A stretch of DNA of 64,000 bases from assembly GCA_021464245.1 (NCBI GenBank), contig JADCRB010000064.1, forward strand, positions 2,549,044 to 2,613,043, written 5' to 3'. The notes under the pieces were generated by a model. The model was not told the origin of the DNA, did no database searches, and was given only the letters and a program-made list of their open reading frames with translations. Origin of the DNA: Carallia brachiata. Taxonomy: Eukaryota > Streptophyta > Magnoliopsida > Malpighiales > Rhizophoraceae. Positions 1 to 13,889 of the stretch are shown piece after piece (position 1 is the stretch's first letter; every line of letters starts with the position of its first letter). Both the position numbers and the translations under genes were made by a program.

Positions 1-1440
1 TGTTGAGTCTTAATAGTGAAAATTTTTATGTGCCTGGCTCCCTTCCTTTGATTTTCTTTGTCTACTTTTCTTTTTTTTTTCATTTGTAAAAGAGATAGTA
101 AGTCATCGTCTAGAAAGATTGGAAAAGGTGAAAAATGGAATAGGTATTAAAATTCTCCACTAACTAACTTGACAAAGTCAAGTTCTTAATGATGAAACAT
201 TCCAATTAGACAACCCCAGAGATATTCTCAATTGTTCCGTACTGGGAACAAGTCCAATCCTCTTCCCTTAAAAAAAAAGTCAAATTTTCTTGCGTTTACT
301 TTTCTCTAGCAACAAAAAATGCATGTGTTTTACAATTTTTTCATGTAACGCAAGGTTGTTATTTATTTCCATTTTTAGAGTTTGGCAGTTTGAACACGGT
401 ATGTTTGCTTACAGAGCATTCCAATTGGAAATCGAAACAAATTGTCTATAAAACATTCAATTTCTTGTTCTTGATTTTGTATGTTTTCTGTATTCCAAAT
501 ATTGAATGACAAAAAGTCAAAAACCTCCTCGCAACCACTAATCAGATTATTTTTTTCAATCTTACAATCCTTAGCATCCAAAAAAAGATTATTTTTCAAT
601 AAAAAAATTCATCATTACTATATTGATTATCAAATTCACGAGCCAAAAACGAAATAATCTCATTTATAATACTAATTAGATCATAATACTCTTAAAATAA
701 TAAAAACAAATGTTATACCAATATAAATATGCGTGTGAGTATGACAAGACAAAGGAAACATCCCATGGATTACGGGTAGAGGCTTACCCTCTGTTTGGTT
801 ACATGAGAGACGGATGTGAAAGAAAATTCTAAAATTCAATGAGGTTTCATGCACTTGAAATTATATGAGAAAAGTAAGAGAAAAAAATACGTGTAAGAAG
901 AAATCAACTTTCCTACCGTACAATATAAGAAAAGATTAAAAAAAAATCAAAACACATAGAAACAAAATTACCAAAATAACTCCAATCAATGGAATTATTT
1001 ATTTGAATATTTTTATAATTTTAACATACTATTTGGGTTAATAAGGTCATTTTTATAATTTTATTCATACATTTTTTTTCTCATAATTTTTTTATACAAT
1101 TCAAATATAAAATTTTACTTTTTCATAATTTTTTTTATCAAAATCTAACATTCCAAACAAATAATAATAAGAATTTTATTATGCAAACATTATGAAAATA
1201 ATTATATAATTTATTTAATAATTTATATATATTTTTAAATTTTAATTATGTAATAATTTATATTATTTTATTTTTACCGTACTGTTGCGGCTTAATATTT
1301 CTACAACAAAGAAATCTCGGTTAAAACGGAGCGAAACGGAAAATTTCCCAAATTAATTATCATAGTTTGTTCTAAAAAAAAAACAAAAATATCATAGTCT
1401 ATAGTACCCGTTGGATCAGCAAGCTCACAATACCAGCCGC
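1..1440. other. Intergenic, AT-rich
   Basis: I see no convincing gene. Short open frames here are AT-rich and lack domain character. The only structure is the candidate inverted-repeat element at about 787-1165, listed separately. Confidence 0.6.
787..1165. mobile_element. Candidate MITE with TGTTTGG-type ends
   Basis: The left end (near 790, CTCTGTTTGGTTACATGAGA) and the reverse complement of the right end (near 1145-1162, ATTTGTTTGGAATGTTAGAT) are similar imperfect inverted repeats around AT-rich DNA with no coding capacity. TGTTTGG ends are common in plant non-autonomous DNA transposons. I could not find a clean target-site duplication, so the boundaries are approximate. Confidence 0.35.
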
Positions 1441-1444
1441 CAGA

Positions 1445-1476
1445 TTTAGGGTTCCATATCCCTAAGAAAAACCCTA
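1445..1476 (+). promoter_or_regulatory. Telo-box pair upstream of RPL34
   Basis: TTTAGGGTT at 1445-1453 and AAACCCTA at 1469-1476 lie 130-160 bases before the RPL34 start codon. Telo-boxes are typical of plant ribosomal-protein and other growth-linked promoters and leaders. The motif is seen directly. Its activity here is inferred. Confidence 0.55.
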
Positions 1477-1604
1477 CTTTGTTACCCTCTCTCACTGTCT
1501 TTCTCCAAACCGAGCCGCTCTCTGGTCTCCCCGTCCTTCTCTTGTCCACAAATAAACAGATAGCCGAAAAAACGAGCCGCAAAAACAGCTAAAGGAAGAA
1601 AGAA

Positions 1605-3361
<1,757 letters not shown>

Positions 3362-4664
3362 GATAATACCTTTACAAATTGAAGTCTTCATTTCTTTGAG
3401 TTACAACTTGAAAGATTTGATTGAGAGAAATTTTGGTGTGATCAATGGCGATGGATTTGGATCTAAATTTCAATATTTTCAATGTTTAGCTTTTTGGCTG
3501 TTTGATTATTTGGAGATGTGATACTTTTGTTCAATTTGAGGAGATATCATTGCCAGATTCCTGTTCTGTGATAATTCTTGTTTAATGACATTATATTACC
3601 TATGCTTTATGTTCACTTTGTCTGTGAATCAGTTTTAACGACAGATTTAATTATGACCTTAAAGAATGCTTCTGCTTCGTCACTTTCCATTTTCGGCAGT
3701 GTTCACCGCAAATTTTGTTATTGTCTTGAAGAATGATGGCGCGTGATCACTGTGTGTTCTGCTGTGTTGGCATGTGCTGGTGAATCACATTGGTAGATAG
3801 ATTTAAACAATTTAAGTCAAAAAAAAGATAGATTTAATAAAGAAATGCTTTGTTTAATCATTTAGATTGTGGAGCCAACAACCACTGACAACATTATCTT
3901 CAATCTCTCATATGTTGGTATTTTTTGTATGCACGCCTTTTTCTTGTTGGCATGTTGGTACTAAAACTTATAGTTTGTGGGAAGCTAAAGGAGATATGAT
4001 TTGAGGTGCATTGTCTGTCATAAACTGGAACTCCGTCTACGTTGTTGCTGTTAGCCTCCGCACCAACATTGAGGTAGGCATCGCAAAAGTCTCAATTCAC
4101 TGTGCCATTCTGAGGTTTTCAAATGCAGTAAGTTTGAGTTACAATAATATCCTATTGACGTGTTTTTTTTTTTTTTTTTTTCATTTCTTGTTACAAGGGA
4201 GTCCAGAAAACTATGAAAGGATAACAATTTTTTTTTCTTTTTTTTTGATAATATAAAAAGATAAAAAAATCATTAGAATTTGAACACATGAAGAAGTGTT
4301 TTAGTAGAATAATTCAACTACTTGTGTTAAAAGTACAGGACACTATCGATTAATCTTACCAATTGTTTCACTAGAAGATGTCAACTGATTTGAAAGGTCT
4401 ATGCTGATCTACGCTTTCCCCTGGCAGCTATCTTTCAGCAACCAGTTCTATGGTAGTGTTTCCATAGAAAACACGGCAGCAATATTGTGAAAAATCTTAG
4501 GCTGATAGGTCAAGGCCCCTATATGAATAAAGTTAAAGAAAATGTTGTTGATCCACCAAAGCGAGAGAGAGAGAGAGAGAAGTTAAACATCAACAAAAAC
4601 TGGGCGCAATTGCCATGTGAGACAAGGCTGGCTGCATCCCGGTAGGGATCAACGCGAAAAAAAT
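3362..4664. other. RPL34 3' region and intergenic DNA
   Basis: Presumed 3' untranslated region of RPL34 and then T-rich intergenic sequence, with a short (GA)n run near 4562-4581. No further gene is seen. Confidence 0.6.
4657..4663 (-). terminator. RNA polymerase III T-run terminator
   Basis: Seven consecutive A on the plus strand read as T7 on the transcribed strand, starting two bases after the tRNA-Leu 3' end. This is the standard pol III stop signal. Confidence 0.8.
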
Positions 4665-4745
4665 TGTCAAGAATGGGATTCGAACCCATGCCCTTTCGGA
4701 CCAGTACCTGAAACTGGCGCCTTAGACCAACTCGGCCATCTTGAC
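4665..4745 (-). tRNA. tRNA-Leu (anticodon CAG)
   Basis: On the minus strand the acceptor arms GTCAAGA and TCTTGAC pair perfectly over 7 bp and are followed by discriminator A (complement of 4665). The anticodon stem CCAGT/ACTGG closes the seven-base loop TTCAGGT, giving anticodon CAG. The T-arm carries GGTTCGAATCC (B box), and the D-arm carries TGGCCGAGTTGG (A box). There is a class II variable arm, as expected for leucine. Seven T residues directly downstream on the minus strand (4657-4663) form an RNA polymerase III terminator. No intron is present. It decodes CUG codons in cytosolic translation. Confidence 0.95.
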
Positions 4746-5147
4746 TTGGTTAGCTCAAAACTCAAAATTATCAAATTAACTGATACAGTATGGCATCCAG
4801 TATCCCCTATGACATTGACTCCTCCGCTAGAAAAAGATGGGGAAAACGTACGCGGGGATGTGAAGTACAGGGTAGAAAAACAAAGTTAAGGATGGTAAAT
4901 TCAATAAATAAAAGAGATATTTGGCTTGACAGCTTTACTTGGTATGTACAAAACCTGTACAATAATACAACAAACATGTATTTTCTGTGACCAGCTACGA
5001 ATAATACCCTAAAGGCAAAGATATATAATCACCCAAAGCGAAAAAAAATATACATATATTTGCATCTCTCTCCGTTTTTTTTTTTTTTTTTGGTTTGCCA
5101 ACAAAATGCTATAATGAAATCCCATCACCCCTGAATGTTAACAGGAT

Positions 5148-6795
5148 TTAAGTATAGCACTTGTTTGTGGAATAAGTAGTGGACATCTCACTAGGACACG
5201 GTGGTGAATCCCATGCCAGATCAGATTTCCATGCATCTGGCAGATTGGAAGGCAAACTAAAAGGAAATCCGATAGACTGGACGGTCCCGCACTGGTAAGA
5301 ATCATGAATTTCAATCTGATTCTTCCTCAAGCCTGCCTCATCATCTTGTCCTACACATATGTTACCCTCTATATCTTGAGGAAAACTGATTGAGAATCCA
5401 CTGAAAGGTTGCTGTGGCCCTTCTGAGTGTGTGCTTTCGGGGTTCACTAGCATAGAAGGAGGGGGAATTGAACTCGTTGTGGAACCTGACATTTCCGTAG
5501 GTGAAAACATGAAGTTGTTGGAAATATGCCCATTTGGAGCAGGAAATGGAGATGGTTTAGAGACTGCAGGACCGATCGGCTTGTAGATGGTATATCTAAA
5601 GCAGAGAAGTCATTGATCGAGCACGTCTGGTACGATCCTGTTTCAGTTGTGCAGGAAATGTTCTCTGTACTGAATTGAGTGCAGCGCGCCGCTTGTGTGA
5701 GTATATCAGGTGCTGCAGTGTCTGGTAATGTGGAGAACCAAGAGTGGGAAAGAGCCCTTTGTGCCATAGAATTGGTCTTTTTAAATATCCTGCAAATAGC
5801 CCATGCATCCTGTAGGCCAAGCAAAAGGGTCCACAATATAAACACCCAATTTCCAGGAGATATTGAGGAAGAAAGTTCAGAATAAGTAAGAATTGTTACA
5901 TTTGGAGGAAGGCTTTTGTCCAGGAGCTTCTTTGGTGGGGATGGTTGTCCTCCAAGTGAAGGAAGTCGAAACTCGTGCATCATCCAGTCTGTTTTGATCC
6001 CTTTGGCAGCTCTGCCTCTGTAGAAAACAAGGGACTTCTTCAAACCTATGCACTTGGTGCCATCGGAGGAGTAAATAGGACGGTCGGTTCCTGTTGCCTT
6101 CCAAAATCCAGCTCCTGTTACTCTATTAGGCCTTGCACTGTTCCGGTACTTACGGTCCCGTAGACAATAGAAATACCACTCTTTCTCCCCAGTAGTTGCC
6201 AGTTCTAAAATCCAGACAATAAGGAGAAAAAAAAAAAAAAAAAAGAAATCACCCTTAAAGTCCAATACATAAAATTAATTATAAGCTAGACAGAACAGAA
6301 CCATATTATATGATATCTGAAGGTAGGGATGATGTTGAACTTTTTGTATGCTTCCTTATCCTGACAAGTGAATCTTCCAAAGATGCAGAAGCTTTCTCAC
6401 TGAATATTACAATGATTGAGACAACACACCCTTTAAGAATGAAACTACAGGGAAATTTCTCCGAGTTGCTCGGCAGCCGGAAAATATTAAAAAAAAAAGG
6501 AACTATTTTTTTTCCCTATTTTGAGAATCTTTTCGATCTTCAAAACTGTTACCAGAAGAAGAAGATGGAGCAGAGTTGTAAACGCAGTCAAGCAATATGA
6601 ATAAAAACCCTTACTTGGGAGATCCCAAGGATCATATTTGTAGATGTCCACTTGCTTGATTAGTTCAATAGGCAGAGACCGCTGCTGTATCTTTCTCCTC
6701 AGATAGAACCCAACAAGCTCCTCATCAGTGGGATGGAACCGAAATCCGGGCAGCATCACATCATCATGCTTGTCAAAATCACTTTTTTCTTCCAT
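5148..6795 (-). CDS. NAC094: NAC-domain transcription factor, NAC094/FEZ-like, frameshifted in last exon
   Basis: Plant-specific DNA-binding regulator; relatives FEZ and NAC094 act in development (FEZ in root-cap stem-cell divisions). Exons are 6615-6795, 5900-6204 and 5148-5809, and GT-AG joins keep one frame through the NAC domain. Subdomains are in order: [18 protein letters not shown] (residues about 15-32), [19 protein letters not shown]...[53 protein letters not shown] and [13 protein letters not shown], ending near residue 175. The last exon starts in frame but meets a one-base shift near 5583-5587. Read literally it stops at 5447. Adding one base restores a frame that runs to 5148 and ends in a tail ([20 protein letters not shown]) that I recall as conserved in this NAC clade, about 382 residues in all. 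Either the allele is truncated after the DNA-binding domain or the assembly lost a base. Confidence 0.88.
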
Positions 6796-7796
6796 ATTTT
6801 CCTTTTCTTTCCCTGAATTTTGAATCTTAAGAATGTAAAAAAAATTAAAGGTACACTTAAATCTATTTGAATCAGGGTTTGAAGTTGGTGGAGAAGCTGC
6901 TAAACCAGAGCATTGGTGGCAATCTCAAAATCTGTTACTGAGAAAGGGTCTGCCTCCTAAGCTTAGCCCGCCTTTCCAGGGTGATTGTAATGGAGAGTGT
7001 GTCTATTTGAAGCTTACGATGATATGGCAAGGAATTGAGGCAAGCTAGGCTAAGCTTACTCTTGAGAACTGCTACCAGGGGGGACCCAAGTCGAGTGAAC
7101 AGTAGTTTTTCTGGGGAGCTCTCACTTGCTGTCTTGAACCTCGCGTATTGATGTTCAATTCATATGTGAGGTTCTTGATCTTCTCACAGGAACCCCTTCA
7201 TTTTATCCTCAACAAACCAAAGACAAAATGACAAACCAAGCTTCCAATGTTGTAATATTTTATTGCCTTCATATATATATTTTAAAGTGAAGTAGAGAGA
7301 GATGGGCTGGACCAACTTCAAAGAGTTCATGTGTACGTTTAATTGGAAATTTCAGGAGGAGGAGAGTGCAAATTTCTCGGATGCCAACCTACAAAATATA
7401 TATTCATTTACCAAAAAAAAAAATCGTTGGGCACAAAACTGTGAGAGGATGAGAGTATATAATAATTTAAATTATTAGATCGTAAAAAATATTTTAAATT
7501 AAAAAATTAATAAAATATTATATTAATAATATGTCTCTTATATATTTCACTAAATATATCTACATAATTTTACTTATTTAATTAATGAATTGGACATTTA
7601 TAATCTGTTTTTTTTTTTTTTCATAATTCTGAGCCTACATCGCTTTCCTCTTAAGAATTCGCATCCATTAAATTGTTGTATCTATGTTGGTATTCTCTGA
7701 TGCCCTGCACCTTTTCCCTTCAGAGCCCCTTCTAGAAAAGCAGAAAAGATAGGTGGCCAATGTTAATGGTCAAACAACATTTAAACAGTATTTAGT

Positions 7797-7925
7797 TGTA
7801 TAATAAAATTTATATATAATAATAAAAAATATTATTATTTTTTATAATTTATATTTTTTAATTATAATTATACAAAATATAAATTTTATTATATAAAATA
7901 AAAATATATAAATATTATTTAACTT
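7797..7925. mobile_element. Small AT-rich foldback element
   Basis: TATAATAAAATTTATAT near 7799 recurs inverted as ATATAAATTTTATTATA near 7879. The interior is pure AT and non-coding. It is a MITE-like hairpin, but low sequence complexity makes this tentative. Confidence 0.3.
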
Positions 7926-10574
7926 CTTAAATTTGGTCATAAACGAGTCGTCTAAAAAATTTAACAATTGTCACATCCTTGATATTCAAATTCCTCACCT
8001 GTTCCATTCTATTCTTTCCGTAAGATATGAACAGCCTGTCAGATTGGAGAATTTTGAAATTTAAAAGGCGATGCTTTAAACCAGTCATTGGCTGCCATAT
8101 GATGTAAAAGTGGGACCCCCTTTGATTTGTGACAATTTATGGACATTAAATAATCGGTTGAAATTTTGGGAAGACATTCCTGACCTAGCCATTGCCCTTT
8201 CGGGAATACCTGCCCCTCCTCCTTGCCATTTAAGACTGATTTCAAATTAGATCCTTCCATTTGTTTTTATCTGCTTAAAATCAGATTTGCCTGCATAATC
8301 ATTTTTACAGGCCACCAATTTGAGTAAGATATAATGAACTGTATTAATTTTCCACTTGATTTTAATTAAAATCATGTAAGATATAAACCTCTATTACTAT
8401 ACACTTACACATTATATAGTGTAAATATTTATATATACTTTCACATATAATCACATTTGTATAGACACACATCCATACAAAAGTGTATTACTTACTGAAT
8501 CAATTGAAATTTTGCTTTTTTTTGACAATTTATTATAATCGCAATGTAATTAGTCAATTAAAAGACACAGATTATGTAAGACAATGGGTAAGAAACAAAC
8601 TTCTAGCGAACTTGTCTTGCGTATTGTAATTATGCTCAACACTCATCCTTATTAGCTCTTACATTTCTTGTGATGAGCTATTACATTTCATAAATCAAGA
8701 TTCATGCACAGATGTTCTGACAGAAAATTTACGTACTATAATCTCTTGCAAAAGTGTAACGATAATTTAGAACATAAAAAGGAATTTCTTTGTAGAAAAT
8801 TTCTCATAAATTTCTCGATATAGCTCTATAAAAAAAAAAAGATAAACTAGTCATTGGCTCATTGCAAGACAATATATATATATGAGTTAATGGTGATTTA
8901 TATATAATCTTACACTATATAAAATTATTTTTTTAATTTTTTATTTTAAGTAAATCTCACTTATTGTATATATAAAATTATAAATAAGTTATACTTATTA
9001 AAAAAATATGAGTCAAATTAAAAATCCATGAATTATTATAGTGTTGCCATTCCACCGGTGAATCCACACAAAAGTTAATCGATCGAGTGGCCGGCTAATT
9101 TTCAATTAATGTTTTTTCAACTTGGCTCAAATTCCATAATCACTTATTAATATTTATGCTTCAAATTTTGTGTCATTAGGTTGTCTAAGGAGCATCCCTT
9201 AAGGACCTCTTGGTGTTAGAATTTAAATTTTTATTTTAAAAATCATAAATTTTAATTAGATAAAAATTTATGAAACTTATGAAAAAGTAATTTATAAGTG
9301 AATAGACCTCTTAATTAAAAAAAAAAAATTGTTTAAGCAACTCACCTTCAATTGTCAACATCTCCTCCATATTTTTTAAGCTGTCTAATCATTTGCAAGT
9401 TAATCACTGTATAACGATAAAATTTGGTTCCATGTGCTCAGATTCATATGGCCATATGAAGTCTTTACTTGAACTCTGATTAAGAGGTTGATTACCACAA
9501 TCATTAGTCAACAGATCAAATGCAGTTAACCAATTAGTTTGTAACTTGTGAGAACCTTGTTTTCTTTATTGGCAATGTTAAGAACTTTTATGTTGAAGGT
9601 TATGCAAACCATTAACCATCTCTTCTCCTGGTGAGGGAAACGCATAGAATGAGCATGATTTATAGTGTTAAACTTTTATTTGTCTTTTCTTCCCATTTGA
9701 GGAACTTTGTTTTACTAATTAATTAAAACCTAGTTCACAAATTGAAGCTTAGTTTTGTTTTTAGTCTTGTTTGCTTACAAACTAATTAATAGCTAGATAT
9801 ACCAGCATTTATTTAAAGAAAAATACATATATCATCACTTTATTGTTACTTTTTGTTCCTTCTATTTTGGATATTCTCGACCTAATTTTCATATCAACTA
9901 AACCAAAATTCTTTTCAAATGATTTCAAATGATAAAGCAAGGTTGACAATCCACAAAACTGCTGGAAAGAATTGTGCTGGTTATACTACAAAAGAAATGT
10001 GACTACTCTGAGTAAGGATTGAAAGCTGATCGCCAAGGAAAACAGAACATCTCTTTAGCTCTTGCTGGCGCATCTCTTTTTAGAACCTAGTTTGAAGTGA
10101 CGAGAACAAAAGTCATGTTGTCAAAGAATATTGGGTCAACATAATAGAAACCTTCTCGCTATATTATTCCCAATCAACTTTGAATTGACATACAAATTCA
10201 TAGAAAAATAAAATGAATCCTTTATCTTGTTATGGCTTCTAAATCATGCTCTCAATAACTCAATCCACACAGTGGGCCTATCTAATATTAGTTAAACGTG
10301 ATGGCAACCTATTTGAAAGCAACCTTCAATTAAATAATTCTACTAATACACGAATTTTTTAAATTTAAGTATTAAATATAATCCAATTTCTCCTAGATGC
10401 TAAGTTACTATTCAAACATTATCTTTTGATAAGTGGTTAAGATCCATCCACCAAAGGGCTCTAAGATGGTATTTAGAGTCAGCATCGCGACTTTGGTTGT
10501 GAAATTTAAGATTCCTTGAACTTTGAAGAAAAGGCCTATAAGACAACAAAAAACCTTTGGGGCAGTCTATCTTA

Positions 10575-10795
10575 TTAGGACAAAAGTTAAGAGACAGAAG
10601 ATTTTAGAGTTAAAATTTATCTTAAATGTAATAAATAGTCAATTTTTAGTAAAAATATTTATATTTTATATAAAAAAATTTAATACTTGAATTTTTTATT
10701 ACGATAAAATATAAATATTGTTATTTGAAATTGACTGTTTATTATATCTTGATCAAATTCTGCCTTCAAAATCTTTTGACTCTAAAACATAACTC
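10575..10795. mobile_element. Foldback MITE, about 220 bp
   Basis: The left arm from about 10585 (AGAGACAGAAGATTTTAGAG, then AATAAATAGTCAATTT) matches the reverse complement of the right arm (AGAGTCAAAAGATTTTGAAG, then AATAAACAGTCAATTT) over most of about 90 bases. There is no coding capacity. No clean target-site duplication was found. Confidence 0.55.
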
Positions 10796-11647
10796 ATCTT
10801 CCTAAAGGCCCTGTTAGGGACATGACCCATGATTAATGTTCTGCTTCTTCAACATGATGGCGATCATCCGACGGTTATAGGAGGATCGTTGGACTATTAC
10901 AGAATTAGTAATTAAATTAAAGGGATATTTTTTTTTTAATTTAACAAATGAATGGGATCGTGGCGATGAATGGTATTATTAGCATAACTTGTGTACTTTA
11001 TTAGAGTACAAGAGCATTCCTACATAGAGAACAACATGATAATAAGAAGAGAATAACAAACTAGTTTTTCTACATTTAGTGTCATTTATTTTAGTTCATC
11101 CTCTTGAAAAAGAAAAGGCAGAAATAAGTTTTGCAACCACGAGTCCATGACCCATCGACAATAAGATTTAGTTTATCAAATGCCAAATTTATCATTAGTT
11201 TAATTACATACTTGATAATAAATTTAATGTCCTTAATTAAGGCCCGCCACTCGTCGTTTTATGGGAAAGTGATCAAATAATCCCCAAATGCAAAATGATT
11301 TATATATGTAATATCTACGAACTACTTACGGTATGAATAACCAGTATACTGTGATTTAAATAATCCTTTCTTTAATATGTGGTATTTGATTATTGAGTTG
11401 CTTTCTTGGTTACTGTTTTGTCTGGTAACTAGGGATTAATAACTATAAACTACCCATATAAAGACAGTCTAAAGTTTTGACATTTTTAAAGAAAAAAAGT
11501 GACAAAGAATGAGAGGAATAAAGAAAAGCAAAGTCCAGACACCAATGTAACATCATAGTTGCCTAAATCTAATTCCTTCTTGATACCATTCATACTCGGA
11601 TGTTAACAATTTAATTTTATCCGTATCCTTTTAAAGGAAAAAGATAA

Positions 11648-11800
11648 ATAGTTAGAAGATTTGATTAGAATTTATTCAGAATAATGTAAGTGTAATGTCA
11701 TTTTAAATCATATGTGAATAAAAAATAATATGTAAGACTTAAAATGACATTAGCATGATATTATTTTGATTGTATTCAAGTTAAATTCTTCAATCATGTA
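11648..11800. mobile_element. Foldback MITE, about 150 bp
   Basis: The left arm (11653 onward) and the reverse complement of the right arm share GAAGATTTGA/GAAGAATTTAA, AATAATGTAAG/AATAATATCATG and an identical TAATGTCATTTTAA core (about 11692-11706, inverted at 11749-11763). The arms are about 60 bases each with an AT-rich loop. Confidence 0.5.
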
Positions 11801-13591
11801 ATGCGGCCTTTAGTTTTTATTAAGCAATTTCAGGGAATAGCGATTAATTTTCATTTTACAATATATTTTTCTTCATAAGTTAATGCAATTGTGAACGCGA
11901 AATTATAATCAGAGCACAAAGAATAATGCATTTTCCTATGAGTCGATCGACATCCTAATCAAAAGAGAGGACTAGACAAGGGAGTTAAGACATAAAACAT
12001 GATCTTTTTTGCCTTGTAAGCCGAAGGTAATTGTGTTCTCAAAAAATGTAATATTCAGAAATAACTTAATCCCTGATGCCAAGAAGAAAATGGAACAGAG
12101 TCTCGTGTTTCGTTGCGACCGTTTCTGGATACATGACAAAGTAATTCCTAAAGGCGAATATGGGGTCTTTTTGCCTCTGTGAAAATTAATTTTTGTCCCA
12201 ACACTTTAGATTAAATTGAACTTACAAGTTGAAACTTTTACATGGGAATTTTAGATGACAATAACATTTAATATTATGGCTGAAGACTTGTCATTCATAT
12301 GGTGTAAAAAGGATATCCAATCACCCAAGTTAAAAAAGGTATCTTATAAGTTTTCAGATCTACGTCAGACAAATAATAGAATTTTTTTAATTTTTATAAA
12401 TCTTACGTTATTTTTTCAAGATTAAAACAAAGACTTTTAAAATAAAATTCTAAATTATAATTACTTAAATGTCTTTTAATATACTATATTAAAATATGAA
12501 TTAATAATGGTACTTGTAGGTATAATATGTGATAAAATTTTATTAAAATAATGCATTAATTGAGACTTATGTATTTATACTAAGTCAATCTAAACATCAA
12601 GTCATCCGAAATAAAGTTGAAAAGTTAAGAATATTTTAAAAATATCCGTCAGATTAGCATTAAGTTAATATATCAATTATATTTGCCCCAGATAAGCATT
12701 ATGGGACTTTCTGCACAGGATGTGTTAATTTTACGATTTGAGGCTTTTTTTTTTTTTGCAGGACTTTGGATTCAAATACATCCTGGGCACACTTCATTCC
12801 CTCTCGCAGGATCCAAATTATTACTTCTTAGTGTGATTCTACTGCGAATAATGGTATCGATTGTAGAAATTTAGAGAGGGAGAGAGAAAAAAAGTGATGG
12901 GCCGGAGTTCTTAGGGCAATGGGTAGGCCAGGTCCATTAAATTAAAAGTCCAAGCCCAAGAATCCCACTGTCATCCGCGTAGTTTAGGCACTAGGAGGTG
13001 CACACAACAGAGGTAAACGAACGATTCTCCTTTATGATCATGCCATTTCAATAAAGGTATTACAAAAATATTTTTTTCTTTTTTTTTTTATTTGTTGGAG
13101 GGTCTAAGTTAAAAAAGAAAAAGAAGAAGAAGTAGGTTCGAATCCTATCTCTAAACAACTGATTATAATTTTTATAAACAACTGATTATACAAGTATTTT
13201 TATAATAACAACTAGATTTTTTGTGCGAAGTCTAGTGAATAAAATTTGAAGAACTCCTCGTAAAAAAATAACTGCGAAGTGCCAACCTGGAAAAAATAAT
13301 TTTTTGATATTACTTGTATTACATGTATAGAAGATGAGAAAATTTTACTTAATTTTTTTAATTAATAAATTTAAGTTCAAATCTTAATTTCAACAAAAAA
13401 AAAAAAAAAAAACAGTCACACCAGCGCTGGCCCCACAGGGAGCAACCTCGATCTGTTTGCTGTGTAATAAGACGGGGCAGATATTGCATCCGACCCGATT
13501 GAGTCGCGACCTTTGCACCCGACAGAGAAAATGCTCGAGTCTCAGATTTTCATCTACAAATCCCTAATTTACCTACTCGAACCGACTTTGA

Positions 13592-13610
13592 TTTAGGGTT
13601 TTTGGCACCA

Positions 13611-13661
<51 letters not shown>
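13592..13661 (+). promoter_or_regulatory. Telo-box and (CT)n leader of the SUV3-like gene
   Basis: TTTAGGGTTTTT near 13592-13603 is a telo-box. It is followed by an uninterrupted (CT)n tract from about 13614 to 13661, typical of plant 5' leaders. The helicase start codon is about 230 bases further on, and a leader intron is possible because CAGGTAGTG near 13695 resembles a donor. Confidence 0.5.
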
Positions 13662-13663
<2 letters not shown>

Positions 13664-13889
13664 AACAAAAAGATTTTGCCTTTTAATCTCGCTCAGGTAG
13701 TGTCCACATGGAGGCTTCCTTTACTCCTATGGCTTTGCTCCACCTTTTGTTTTTTCACCTTGCTCATTACCTACTTTAATTATGTTTTTCTTATTTATCT
13801 CTGTTATTGATTGTTTAAGCCACAGATACTTATAGCATTATTGGGTTTTTCGAATTCGTTGTTTTTTGTTAGTTGGGTAGTTTTTGTTA

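Larger units (their letters stand above)
6796..13590. other. Gene-poor AT-rich stretch between NAC and SUV3L
   Basis: The first few hundred bases are the presumed NAC promoter. The rest has no open frame with domain character. It holds foldback elements (near 7797-7925, 10575-10795 and 11648-11800) and a member of the AT-rich dispersed family near 7455-7585. Near 12900-12960 there are GGGCC/GGCCC-type site II-like motifs ahead of the helicase gene. Confidence 0.55.

Noticed and set aside
5447..6265. Long minus-strand frame read as a single 272-residue protein
   Set aside because: Its first part is NAC intron 1 and its middle crosses intron 2. Only the spliced exons are coding.
13131..13145. 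GGTTCGAATCC resembling a tRNA or SINE B box
   Set aside because: No cloverleaf and no A box at the proper distance; chance or a decayed SINE cannot be told apart.
13884..13889. Upstream extension of the helicase frame
   Set aside because: It would start at TTG; the first ATG is at 13890 and gives a good presequence.
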